From Candidatus Methanoperedens sp. (GTDB lineage Archaea > Halobacteriota > Methanosarcinia > Methanosarcinales > Methanoperedenaceae), in assembly GCA_026552955.1 (NCBI GenBank), contig JAPMTS010000046.1, positions 1-36,117 of the forward strand: 36,117 nucleotides of DNA, given 5' to 3'. Shown one piece after another: positions 23,504 through 31,090 of the stretch (position 1 is the stretch's first letter; each line of letters opens with the position of its first letter). The position numbers were made by a program, and so were the translations under genes. The notes beneath the pieces were generated by a model that searched no databases, was not told where the DNA came from, and saw only the letters and a program-made list of their open reading frames with translations.

Positions 23504-24799
23504 ATGAGTCCTCGTAAACACGTCAGCCTGAATATAAATGTGCGTGGCAATGGCCAATCCGCAACTCTTGCTATAAATGAAAGATGTAAATGTCTTCAGG
23601 GAGAAGGGAAAAAGATATATAATTTTGGGCTTGGCCAGTCGCCTTTCCCTGTCCCTACGTCGGTTGTTGATACCCTGAAACTGCATGCGCATGAGAAAGA
23701 TTATCTTCCTGCAAAGGGACTGCCTGCGTTGAAGGAAGCGGTGGCGAATTTCCATAAGGCAAAGGATAATGTGGATATATCCCCTGATTTTGTCCTTGTT
23801 GGCCCTGGCTCCAAGGAATTGATGTTTCTTCTTCAGATCGCCTTTTATGGCGAGATCGTGGTACCAACCCCATGCTGGGTTTCTTATGTCCCCCAGGCGC
23901 GGATATTGGGAAAGAATGTGAGGCTAATCCATACTACTTTCGAGGAGAAATGGAAAATGACAGCCAGGCATCTTGCTGAATTCCTGGAAAGCGAGCATGA
24001 TATATTTCGTCCTCGTATTCTTGTACTGAATTATCCCGGAAATCCTGATGGTCTTACCTATTCTCCGGATGAGTTGAAAGAAATTGCTGAAGTTGCACGA
24101 AAGTACGAACTTATCCTTCTCTCAGATGAGATCTATGGTCAACTCAACCACAAAGGTGAACATGCTTCTGTTGCCCGTTTCTATCCTGAAGGGACTATTC
24201 TCAGTTCAGGTCTCTCAAAGTGGTGTGGAGCCGGCGGATGGAGATTGGGTACATTTACCTTTCCCAGGGACCTTGACTGGCTTCTGGATGCCATGGCTTC
24301 CATAGCCAGTGAGACTTATACTTCGGTCAGCGCTCCGATACAATACGCTGCAGTACAGGCTTTCCGCGGAGATATGGCCCTTGAAAGGTATCTCTGGCAT
24401 GCCAGGCGTATTTTGTCAGAGCTTGGACAGAAATGTCATAAGATCTTAACCCGGGCAGGTCTGCGTATTCATCCCCCTGAAGGTGGTTTCTATCTTTTTC
24501 TTGACTTTACCCCCCTGACTGATCGTCTTGCCATAAGAGGTATAAATGACAGCCTCACACTTTGTGAACGTCTTCTTCAGGATGCAGGTGTAGCGGTTCT
24601 TCCGGGTTTTTCCTTTGAACGCCCAGTCGATGAGCTAACAGCAAGGCTCTCTTATGTGAATTTTAGCGGATCAAAAGCTCTGGCAGCAAGTGAGACAATT
24701 CCGCTTCATCATTCACTTCCGGAAGATTTCATTGAAAGGATTTGTGAAGATACGATTGAGGGTGTCAAAAAAATCGCGGAATGGGTATCAGAAAAATGA
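23504..24799 (+). CDS. PLP-dependent class I/II aminotransferase
   Basis: A 431-residue fold-type I aminotransferase. NYPGNPDG at 176-183 is the ring-stacking NPxG-type motif, SDEIYG at 207-212 holds the aspartate that pairs with the PLP nitrogen, and K239 in SSGLSKWCGAGGWRLG is the Schiff-base lysine. The substrate-carboxylate arginine is probably in ARLSYVNFSG near residue 373. It resembles aspartate/aromatic aminotransferases, but the first 40 residues (IN-VRGNGQSATLAINERCK) and the CGAG insertion set it apart from standard AspC. The amino acid substrate is not decided by sequence. It follows aacS by 73 bases on the same strand and is visibly more GC-rich than its upstream neighbour. Confidence 0.85.
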   Translation: MSPRKHVSLNINVRGNGQSATLAINERCKCLQGEGKKIYNFGLGQSPFPVPTSVVDTLKLHAHEKDYLPAKGLPALKEAVANFHKAKDNVDISPDFVLVGPGSKELMFLLQIAFYGEIVVPTPCWVSYVPQARILGKNVRLIHTTFEEKWKMTARHLAEFLESEHDIFRPRILVLNYPGNPDGLTYSPDELKEIAEVARKYELILLSDEIYGQLNHKGEHASVARFYPEGTILSSGLSKWCGAGGWRLGTFTFPRDLDWLLDAMASIASETYTSVSAPIQYAAVQAFRGDMALERYLWHARRILSELGQKCHKILTRAGLRIHPPEGGFYLFLDFTPLTDRLAIRGINDSLTLCERLLQDAGVAVLPGFSFERPVDELTARLSYVNFSGSKALAASETIPLHHSLPEDFIERICEDTIEGVKKIAEWVSEK

Positions 24800-24807
24800 T
24801 ATCTATT

Positions 24808-26040
24808 TTAATCGATCCCAATCTCCCCCATCATATTCCTGACTCCCAGCGCTACACCCTCCACTTCAATACCGCCTTTTCCTTTTGCGCCATCACCCAC
24901 AATAAAAAGGTTCCCGACAGGAGTCCTGTTCCCGTTATCACTGCCTGATGATGCCCTGTTCACAGGCCATCCGTTGGAATATGATTGAATTAACAGTACC
25001 TTATATTTCTTACCGGGGAAAAGCTGCTGCAGATCATGCAATCCAAGATGTATCTCCTCTTCCAGATCATCAGAAATAAGGGCCTGATGCGACATCACAA
25101 GATGTTTTCCGGGCGGTGCAAGGGATGGGTCTGCATTCGTAACTTCATTGATGCCATTGACCCTTTGCGCATATGGTGTAAAAAATACCCCGCTGTGACC
25201 TATTAATGGTTCATCCGAGGAAAGACATATTTTAATTCCTTTTGAAGGTTTGACATTTGATATTTTATCTGAATATTCTTTATCCTTACATTCATAGAGC
25301 CTGCTTGTCTCAAAATGCCCTATATCACTGATAACAATATCAGCTTCAATTGTTTTTCCCTTAACAATAACTCCTCTTGCCGTTTCGTTATCGATACCTA
25401 TACTTTCAACACAAGATCGTGTATGTATCCTTCCACCATTTGATCTTATTATCCCGGAAAGTGCATCCGTCACGGCGCTGCATCCACCCAGGGGAATCCC
25501 TGAACCTTTGTAGAGATACATATTGTCGATAATATCAAGCATTTCCCGTGCCGGGACATCCTTTGCCTTAAGACTCAATGCCCAGCCGCAAAAAGAATCG
25601 GCAAGCTTAAAAAGGAATTCATCATCAAAATATTTTAATAACCAGTCCCTGAATGAGAGATCGCTTTTGGGTTTGAATTTCAGGGAATATGAGAGTACTG
25701 TTCCCAGTTTCACCTGTTTGGTAAGTGATAGTTCATTTCGAAAGTTGTGAAATGCTATGATCTCAGCGTTTTCTTTCCTGATCACAGCCATCGGGTTTGA
25801 ATCAATTATTGTCACATGGGCGCCCACTTCTTTTAAGATCTGCGCAAGCGGCCCGCGCGAACCATGGGGAATCATGTGAAGAGCGCCCGTGCTGAGTTTG
25901 AAACCTTTATAGGGAAGATTAGTGAACCTTCCTCCGATGAAAGGAAGGCGCTCGAAAATCTCCACATCATATCCGGCTTTTGTGAGTTTTGCACCCGCCA
26001 GCAAACCGCCAAGACCGGCTCCAATAATCACTGCTTTCAT
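24808..26040 (-). CDS. Phytoene-desaturase-like FAD-dependent oxidoreductase
   Basis: A 410-residue flavoprotein of the CrtI/amine-oxidase type. The FAD dinucleotide loop is VIIGAGLGGLLAGAKL near 4-19, with VEIFERLPFIGGRF after it. The C-terminal FAD motif is NLFIVGDGAKGKGGIEVEGV. An internal GSGIPLGGCSAVTDALSGII segment fits CrtI/CrtN-like proteins. Isoprenoid saturation or desaturation is likely; the exact substrate is unknown. The start is ATG 26040, since it overlaps the ferredoxin stop (ATGA) and has GGAG 5 bases upstream; the open frame extending to 26091 is only the ferredoxin gene read out of frame. Coupling to a ferredoxin suggests ferredoxin is its electron donor or acceptor. Confidence 0.85.
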   Translation of the reverse strand: MKAVIIGAGLGGLLAGAKLTKAGYDVEIFERLPFIGGRFTNLPYKGFKLSTGALHMIPHGSRGPLAQILKEVGAHVTIIDSNPMAVIRKENAEIIAFHNFRNELSLTKQVKLGTVLSYSLKFKPKSDLSFRDWLLKYFDDEFLFKLADSFCGWALSLKAKDVPAREMLDIIDNMYLYKGSGIPLGGCSAVTDALSGIIRSNGGRIHTRSCVESIGIDNETARGVIVKGKTIEADIVISDIGHFETSRLYECKDKEYSDKISNVKPSKGIKICLSSDEPLIGHSGVFFTPYAQRVNGINEVTNADPSLAPPGKHLVMSHQALISDDLEEEIHLGLHDLQQLFPGKKYKVLLIQSYSNGWPVNRASSGSDNGNRTPVGNLFIVGDGAKGKGGIEVEGVALGVRNMMGEIGID

Positions 26041-26198
26041 GGTATCTCCGAAATAGCAGATATCGGGCAATAGTTGACACATTCGCCGCATCCCGTACAG
26101 TTTTCATTCATTGCCGCGCGGCCAAATATAATAATAGCATCAAATGCACAATATGCAGCGCACTGGCCGCATCCAACGCATTCTTCACTGACTTTCAT
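26037..26198 (-). CDS. 2[4Fe-4S] ferredoxin, 53 residues
   Basis: A short gene from ATG 26198 to TGA 26037. It has two classical four-cysteine clusters: C7, C10, C13 and C17 (CVGCGQCAAYC), and C34, C37, C40 and C44-P (CTGCGECVNYCP), so it should carry two [4Fe-4S] centres. The first cluster lacks the usual Pro after its last Cys (it reads CAFDA). It overlaps the upstream DHH gene by 4 bases (ATGA) and the downstream flavoprotein by 4 bases (ATGA), so all three are translationally coupled. It probably passes electrons to or from the flavoprotein. In Methanosarcina acetivorans a ferredoxin gene beside a geranylgeranyl reductase gene supports lipid saturation, as I recall it; that precedent fits but is not proof. 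Confidence 0.93.
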   Translation of the reverse strand: MKVSEECVGCGQCAAYCAFDAIIIFGRAAMNENCTGCGECVNYCPISAISEIP

Positions 26199-28309
26199 CC
26201 GATCCCGGCCGCCCCTATCTTTTCTGCAAGTTTAGCGAGCACTTCTTTTCTCATCCCTTCAACAAATTTAATGCTTCCCACAACAAGATGGCCGCCGCCA
26301 CTCACGCCTGCGCCTTTTATCTCGCTGTGGAGTTCTTTCACCATCTGCGGGATGTTCATCTTTACACCTTTTGAGCGCAGCACTGCAAAATCAGGCCCGT
26401 ATCCTATGGTGACAAGCGGCTGTCCTGCATACCGGGTACATAATCTATCATGTATTTCCCCGCTTGTTTTTCCGGGTGGTGGGAAGGTAAATTTATGGGC
26501 GAAATTTTCCACATCTATCACATTCATTATTGTCCCGTTGGACAATTTCTGCGTTTTAACATTGGGCATTGATGCCTCCAGCTGTTCGGTTATTGCAGCA
26601 TTTGCCTGTTCGTTCAACAGGTCCACTATTTGCTGATGTCTCACGCTTGAACCAAGATTAAGTATATCATTCATTAATCCACGCCCGTCATTGAACCTCT
26701 GCCAGAATGCCTCATAATCAATGGCAAGCGCCATTTTTCTAAGATCATCAAGCTTGTATTTATCGGACACAAGAGCCTTATAAGCATCGCCTTCTGTCGC
26801 AGAGGACCTGTCGCCCATGGCTGAAACCGCCGGGAGATGTTTTATCTCTTCTGTTACATCAGGATTTATCATTCGTGCTATCTCGGTACCTATCATTCCT
26901 GTCGTTATCCCATAATCTCCGCCTGCATAAGCAGGATTTACATGTTCAAGCACAATAGAATCAATAGTCCCATCAGGGTGATGGTGATCAATGACCATGA
27001 TATCAATCCCATAGATGACCGCCTGTTTCATCGCGGGCATATCTTCTTCTGTCGCCCCGTTGTCCATCAATACCACAAGCGGCATCTTCTGGGAGAAACG
27101 CTCCTGGTCCTCAAGCGCAAAAGTAATGTCTTTTGTTACATCCTCTATTTCGTAGAATGGCGCTTTGGATGGGGAGCGCCTGAAAAAGTGCCTGTCCGCA
27201 TCAGATCCTCCTACTTCGCGGATAATAGGTAAAAGTGCGCGCTCAATTGCGATAGCAGAGGTGATCCCGTCTGCATCCGCATGATGCCTTATGATTATCG
27301 GCCGGGATTTGTATGCAGCCTTCCTGATAAGCCTGGCAGCATTTTTCATTTTTGGTTTTAGCTTCTCAAGCACGTCACTTTTTACCAGGAACTGTATATC
27401 ATGGGGTTCGGCGCGCCTGTCAATAGCAGCTTCGATCTGCTCTTTTATTCCATTGGCATCCTGGCCCCAGAGCTGTCTGATGGAACGGATCTCAACCTGC
27501 AATGCGCCGTTTCTCATTGAAGGCTCCCCAATAACCTTTACTATGGTCTCGGATTTTATTTCAGGATAAGCCCGCTCACCGGCTTTTTCAAAAGCTGCAC
27601 ACTGGACAGTCCCATCCTCATCTGAAATGGAAAATATCGTGGGACCACCTGTCTGCTTTATCTGGATGACCTCACCGGACATATGAATAAGTTTCCCGAG
27701 ATACTTTGTGAGTTCTATGGTCTTCCTTCTGGGAAGCTGTTTTTCGACCTGGATTATCTGGTATTCTTTCGGAGCTCGAAGGAGCAGTTCGATATTACCG
27801 TTTGAAGCAATGTTTTTGACTTCAACGAATATCTTTTCTCCAAGTTCTGGAATATGACTCAAATTGCTTGAATGGATCAGTCCCCGAAGCATTGGATTAA
27901 GGTCAATGAAAACACCAAAATTAGCATGACCCTGCACTTTTCCTTCGTATATCTTTCCAATTTCGAGCTCACGTGTATCGCATTCCGAACTGAGGATATG
28001 TACGGGTTTTTTCTTAGCGCAGTTTTCGCAAAGCTCTCCCTTACCAGGAATTTCTATTCCGCAGGCTGTACAGGTGAAGAATTTTCCTCTTCCTCCGCAT
28101 GTTTTGCATGGCTCGGTCACAGAAACTTTTCCGGTGCCGCTGCATTTTGCGCATTTTAATCCACCACCCATGAGCGCACCCAGGTCTTTTTCAGAAAGTC
28201 GGTCAAGGCTTATGGATCTTGGTTTACCCGCACCTTTGCAGTCAGGACATTCTTTTTCACTGAGTATTATAGTCCCTGTGCCTTTACAGTCATTGCATTC
28301 AGTAGTCAT
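26195..28309 (-). CDS. DHH-family phosphoesterase with DnaJ-type zinc fingers, S1 and OB domains (archaeal RecJ-like)
   Basis: A 704-residue multidomain protein. Residues 5-29 and 53-75 hold CxxCxGxG repeats as in DnaJ (C5/C8, C21/C24, C53/C56, C68/C71), and C80/C83 with C94/C97 form a further ribbon. An S1 RNA-binding domain follows at about 117-180 (GKIYEGKVQGHANFGVFIDL). An OB fold lies at about 200-285 (SGEVIQIKQTGGPTIFSISD). The DHH domain starts near 338: RHHADADG (motif I), LMDNG (414-418), and VIDHHHPDG (439-447). GAGVSGGGHLVVGSIKF near the end is a DHHA1-type nucleic-acid binding motif. The family includes archaeal RecJ/GAN-like exonucleases; a ssDNA or RNA 5'-3' exonuclease is likely. 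It leads the operon with ferredoxin and flavoprotein. Confidence 0.88.
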   Translation of the reverse strand: MTTECNDCKGTGTIILSEKECPDCKGAGKPRSISLDRLSEKDLGALMGGGLKCAKCSGTGKVSVTEPCKTCGGRGKFFTCTACGIEIPGKGELCENCAKKKPVHILSSECDTRELEIGKIYEGKVQGHANFGVFIDLNPMLRGLIHSSNLSHIPELGEKIFVEVKNIASNGNIELLLRAPKEYQIIQVEKQLPRRKTIELTKYLGKLIHMSGEVIQIKQTGGPTIFSISDEDGTVQCAAFEKAGERAYPEIKSETIVKVIGEPSMRNGALQVEIRSIRQLWGQDANGIKEQIEAAIDRRAEPHDIQFLVKSDVLEKLKPKMKNAARLIRKAAYKSRPIIIRHHADADGITSAIAIERALLPIIREVGGSDADRHFFRRSPSKAPFYEIEDVTKDITFALEDQERFSQKMPLVVLMDNGATEEDMPAMKQAVIYGIDIMVIDHHHPDGTIDSIVLEHVNPAYAGGDYGITTGMIGTEIARMINPDVTEEIKHLPAVSAMGDRSSATEGDAYKALVSDKYKLDDLRKMALAIDYEAFWQRFNDGRGLMNDILNLGSSVRHQQIVDLLNEQANAAITEQLEASMPNVKTQKLSNGTIMNVIDVENFAHKFTFPPPGKTSGEIHDRLCTRYAGQPLVTIGYGPDFAVLRSKGVKMNIPQMVKELHSEIKGAGVSGGGHLVVGSIKFVEGMRKEVLAKLAEKIGAAGIG

Positions 28310-28384
28310 AGATTTAAGTGATAGATGTGTTTCGGGGTAAAATAGGTTACGTGGGAATGCTTCAAACCTCTCGAAAAAATTTCG

Positions 28385-28432
28385 GAAAATATATGTAGGT
28401 GCATCGTATTTAATAGTTTAAAAAGTCGGGAG
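28385..28432 (+). promoter_or_regulatory. alba promoter and ribosome site
   Basis: GGAAAATATATG at 28384-28395 is a BRE/TATA candidate placed to start transcription near 28415. CGGGAG at 28427-28432 ends 8 bases before the ATG. A second AT-rich stretch, TATTTAATAG near 28407, is an alternative TATA. The 131-base gap is shared with the divergent DHH gene. Confidence 0.4.
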
Positions 28433-28440
28433 ACAACACA

Positions 28441-28710
28441 ATGACAGAGGATAATGTAGTATTTATCGGGAACAAACCAGTGATGAACTATGTCCTTGCA
28501 ATAGTTACACAATTTAATAATGGTGCTCCGGAGATTTCTGTAAAGGCAAGAGGAAAAGCAATATCAAGAGCAGTTGATGCCGTAGAAGTTTCAAGAAACC
28601 GGTTTTTACCTGAAACAAAAATTAAGGAAATAAAAATAGGAACTGAAAAAATTGCCACTGATAGGGGAGATTCCAATGTCTCAACTATAGAAATTGTTCT
28701 GACAAAATAG
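28441..28710 (+). CDS. albA: Chromatin/RNA-binding protein Alba
   Basis: An 89-residue Alba protein, a dimeric archaeal nucleoid protein that also binds [23 protein letters not shown] at 6-25 carries the conserved lysine K12 that contacts the DNA backbone and the dimer-helix. [19 protein letters not shown] near 33-51 is the second conserved block, and [11 protein letters not shown] is the terminal strand. Length and sequence are typical of Methanosarcinales. It is monocistronic, divergent from the DHH gene and convergent with the thermosome gene, and ends at a T-run terminator. Confidence 0.97.
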   Translation: MTEDNVVFIGNKPVMNYVLAIVTQFNNGAPEISVKARGKAISRAVDAVEVSRNRFLPETKIKEIKIGTEKIATDRGDSNVSTIEIVLTK

Positions 28711-28737
28711 CTTTTTTCTTGAATTATAAAAAAAAAT
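28711..28737. terminator. Back-to-back T-run terminators between alba and the thermosome gene
   Basis: After the alba stop, plus-strand T6 at 28712-28717 can end alba transcripts. An A9 run at 28728-28736 gives T9 on the minus strand, just past the thermosome stop at 28754. Archaeal intrinsic termination needs only such U-rich tracts. Confidence 0.55.
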
Positions 28738-28753
28738 TAATGGGTATAAGCCC

Positions 28754-30394
28754 TTACATCATGCCCGGGGGCATTCCGCCCATACCGCATTGGGCTCCGC
28801 CTGCTTCCCCACCGCCGGATGCAGCAAGCACATCATCAATCCGCAGGATCATAATGGCTGTTTCCGTTGCAGAGTTTATGGCCTGTGTCTTTACACGAAG
28901 GGGCTCGATAACTCCGTTTTTCCACATATCTTCGGTGTTTCCGGTAAATACATTCAGGCCAAAATCCTTATTGCCCTGCTCATGCTGGCTTCTGAGATCC
29001 ACAAGTTTATCAATGGGATCAAGCCCTGCATTTTCTGCAAGTGTCTTCGGGATCACTTCAAGTGCTTCGGCAAACTTCATGACTGCAAGCTGCTCTCTTC
29101 CTTTTAGTGTTGAACCGTAGTCTTTTAATCTCAAAGCAAGCTCAATTTCAGGTGAACCTGCACCTGCAACCAGTTTTTCATCTTCGATTGCAACACCTAC
29201 TGCTCTTAGTGCGTCCTCAAGAGCCCGCTCGGTGCTGTCAATAACATGTTCCGTGCCACCGCGGATAAGAATTGACACAGCTTTCGGATTGACGCATTCC
29301 GTTATATAAAGCATTTTATCCTCGCTGTGTCCTTTGAGTTCCACGATACCGGAATGACCGATATCAGTTGCTTCAAAATCATCAAGACTTGTTATAAGAT
29401 TTGCACCTATTGCCCTTGCAACTTTCTCAATGTCCTTTTTCTCCACGCGTTCAACTGCAAGGATGTTTGCTTTTGCCAGGAAATATTGAGCCAGATCCTC
29501 TATACCAAGCTGGCACAGAACAACATTCGCTCCTGTTGCAGCGATCCTGTTGACTATATCATGAACTATCTGTTCTTCCTGGTCGAGGTATTTTGAAAGC
29601 TCATCGGGTGACGAAACATTGATTTCGGCTTCCAGTTCCATCTTGCTGAATTCGATCGGTCGTGTTATAAGCGCTATCTTTGCATCAACTATCCTGTTTG
29701 GCATATTGCTGCTGGCTTTGTTCTTATCAAGTACAATACCTTTGATAAGCTCACATTCATCCATGCTTTGTCCGACTTTTTTCTCGATCTTGATATTATC
29801 AATGTCAACTACTTTTTTCCCATCTTCTTCATCTACAATGGATTTTATTGCACTTACCACGATTTCCGAGAGTTTGTCTTTTAATCCTTCCGCTCCTTTT
29901 CCTGTCATTGCCGTCATTGCAATGTTTCGAAGAACGTCATCATCATTTTCTGAAATCGTGTGAGTGATGTCATTTAAAATCTCAATTGCCTTATCAGCTG
30001 CAGCCCGGTAGCCGGATACGATTATTGTGGGATGGACACCTTGTTCGATCAATTCCCCTGCACGGACAAGCAATTCTCCCGTAAGGACCGCAGCCGTGGT
30101 AGTTCCGTCCCCGACTTCATCATCCTGTGTTTTTGCCACCTCGACAAGCATTTTGGCTGCTGGATGCTCTATTTCCATCTCCCGGAGGATGGTAACACCG
30201 TCGTTTGTGATTATGACATCTCCGCTGCCGCTTACAAGCATTTTGTCCATTCCCTTTGGGCCAAGCGTAGTTCTTACGGCATCTGCCACTGCTTTTGCCG
30301 CCATGATATTAGTATTGCGGGCTTCTTTGCCTCGTGTTCTCTCAGTACCTTCTCTTAAAATTATGATGGGCTGTCCGCCAAGTTGTGCTGCCAT
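28754..30394 (-). CDS. Thermosome subunit (group II chaperonin)
   Basis: A 546-residue subunit of the archaeal ATP-driven folding chamber. [12 protein letters not shown] near 43-54 is the apical/equatorial signature, [15 protein letters not shown] near 94-108 holds the nucleotide-binding Asp/Thr residues, and [15 protein letters not shown] near 407 is the conserved late block. The tail is Gly/Met-rich ([15 protein letters not shown]), as in other thermosomes. An excellent ribosome site, AGGAGG on the minus strand at 30405-30410, lies 10 bases upstream. A TATA box (CTTATATAG, minus strand, 30504-30512) predicts a leader of nearly 90 bases. Only one subunit gene is in this window. Confidence 0.97.
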   Translation of the reverse strand: MAAQLGGQPIIILREGTERTRGKEARNTNIMAAKAVADAVRTTLGPKGMDKMLVSGSGDVIITNDGVTILREMEIEHPAAKMLVEVAKTQDDEVGDGTTTAAVLTGELLVRAGELIEQGVHPTIIVSGYRAAADKAIEILNDITHTISENDDDVLRNIAMTAMTGKGAEGLKDKLSEIVVSAIKSIVDEEDGKKVVDIDNIKIEKKVGQSMDECELIKGIVLDKNKASSNMPNRIVDAKIALITRPIEFSKMELEAEINVSSPDELSKYLDQEEQIVHDIVNRIAATGANVVLCQLGIEDLAQYFLAKANILAVERVEKKDIEKVARAIGANLITSLDDFEATDIGHSGIVELKGHSEDKMLYITECVNPKAVSILIRGGTEHVIDSTERALEDALRAVGVAIEDEKLVAGAGSPEIELALRLKDYGSTLKGREQLAVMKFAEALEVIPKTLAENAGLDPIDKLVDLRSQHEQGNKDFGLNVFTGNTEDMWKNGVIEPLRVKTQAINSATETAIMILRIDDVLAASGGGEAGGAQCGMGGMPPGMM

Positions 30395-30496
30395 AGATAA
30401 TTATCCTCCTGATATTGTTATTAGGTTTATTCAGATCTCCCGATTAATTATTGGATTTATTCACATATCGGGATATGATTTTGGCAAATCAATGTT

Positions 30497-30549
30497 TGAG
30501 GTTCTATATAAGAATAACGATTGGAGGTTCTGCGTAGTCTTCGGAGGTT
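30497..30549 (-). promoter_or_regulatory. Thermosome promoter with GAGGTT repeats
   Basis: Minus-strand TTCTTATATAGA (30503-30514) is a strong TATA candidate. Plus-strand GAGGTT occurs at 30498-30503, 30524-30529 and 30544-30549, flanking it on both sides, with GGAGGTT at the last two. The copies may be sites for a heat-shock or general regulator; this is unproven. Confidence 0.4.
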
Positions 30550-30662
30550 AAAAGTCAGCCAAATGAAACTAAAGCTGATCTCAATAATATTTGCAGGTAA
30601 GATATTATGATGTTTGGAAATTACGGTTTGAAGATTGGGATATTCTTAAAAATCAAATTTCT

Positions 30663-30830
30663 TTATAATATCAGGTATCTTTCAAAGCTTTGAAAACCCT
30701 CAGAGTGTATTTTCGCACAAATGACCACACTGCCCTTTCTTTCATAGAAATCTTTCATTTCTTTTTCCGGGCTTCGTCTTCCATCAACAGCTTGTGCTTT
30801 ATTCAATTTACCTTTCTGTGTTTTAGTCAT
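30663..30830 (-). CDS. 55-residue small protein of unknown function
   Basis: ATG 30830 opens 55 codons ending in TAA 30663-30665. The protein starts MTKTQKGKLNKAQAVDGRRS, continues with PEKEMKDFYERKGSVVICAK and ends in IHSEGFQSFERYLIL. The first half is basic and probably disordered; the second half suggests a strand and helix. No family is recognised. Support for a real gene: GAGGTG (30836-30841) sits 5 bases before the ATG, and a textbook TATA box TTTATATAT (30875-30883 on the minus strand) sits about 49 bases before it, predicting a leader of about 23 bases. An opposing plus-strand frame here lacks such signals. Confidence 0.65.
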   Translation of the reverse strand: MTKTQKGKLNKAQAVDGRRSPEKEMKDFYERKGSVVICAKIHSEGFQSFERYLIL

Positions 30831-30835
30831 TTATT

Positions 30836-30886
30836 CACCTCTGCTTTTATCAATGATAATAGTATATTCATACAATATATAAATAG
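30836..30886 (-). promoter_or_regulatory. Promoter of the 55-residue gene
   Basis: On the minus strand AGCTATTTATATATTG contains the TATA box at 30875-30883. Shine-Dalgarno GAGGTG follows at 30836-30841. The upstream side of the TATA box runs into the GACAGCTAT arm of the 13-bp inverted repeat, where a BRE or regulator site would lie. Confidence 0.55.
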
Positions 30887-30961
30887 CTGTCAAAAGATAA
30901 AAAAAATGATAGTAATTGTTATGATTATTATCAATAAGAACTATAGTTTTTTGACAGCTAT
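30883..30961. repeat. 13-bp perfect inverted repeat around an AT-rich core
   Basis: ATAGCTGTCAAAA (30883-30895) and TTTTGACAGCTAT (30949-30961) are exact reverse complements separated by 53 bases that are over 80 percent A/T and include GATAGTAATTGTTATGATTATTATC. The left arm touches the TATA box of the 55-residue gene. It could be a two-site operator, a small inverted-repeat element, or an unwinding region. Confidence 0.75.
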
Positions 30962-31090
30962 CTGCTGCGGACTTGACAGAGTGAGCCCATAAGTCGTGAA
31001 ATTCGTTTTGCCAGGTAAGGTATGACCCGGTGCAAGTATGCAAAATACCAAAAATTAAATAACCACAAAGCTAATTAAGCCACATAAATC
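30962..31090 (+). other. Leader region of the pyruvate carboxylase operon
   Basis: No gene is seen here. AT-rich CCAAAAATTAAATAACC near 31048-31064 is a weak BRE/TATA candidate about 35 bases before pycB. GACTT (30971) and AAGTC (30992) can pair, but no known riboswitch is recognised. A BirA operator would be expected in this stretch, because the operon's own biotin ligase carries a helix-turn-helix domain. Confidence 0.3.

Noticed and set aside
26041-26091. N-terminal extension MRRMCQLLPDICYFGDT on the flavoprotein
   Set aside because: It is the ferredoxin gene read in another frame; the ferredoxin has eight conserved cysteines and ATGA overlaps on both sides, and the flavin loop begins right after ATG 26040.
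30690-30992. Plus-strand 100-residue open frame
   Set aside because: It runs antisense to the 55-residue gene, has no ribosome site and crosses the inverted repeat; the composition looks non-coding.
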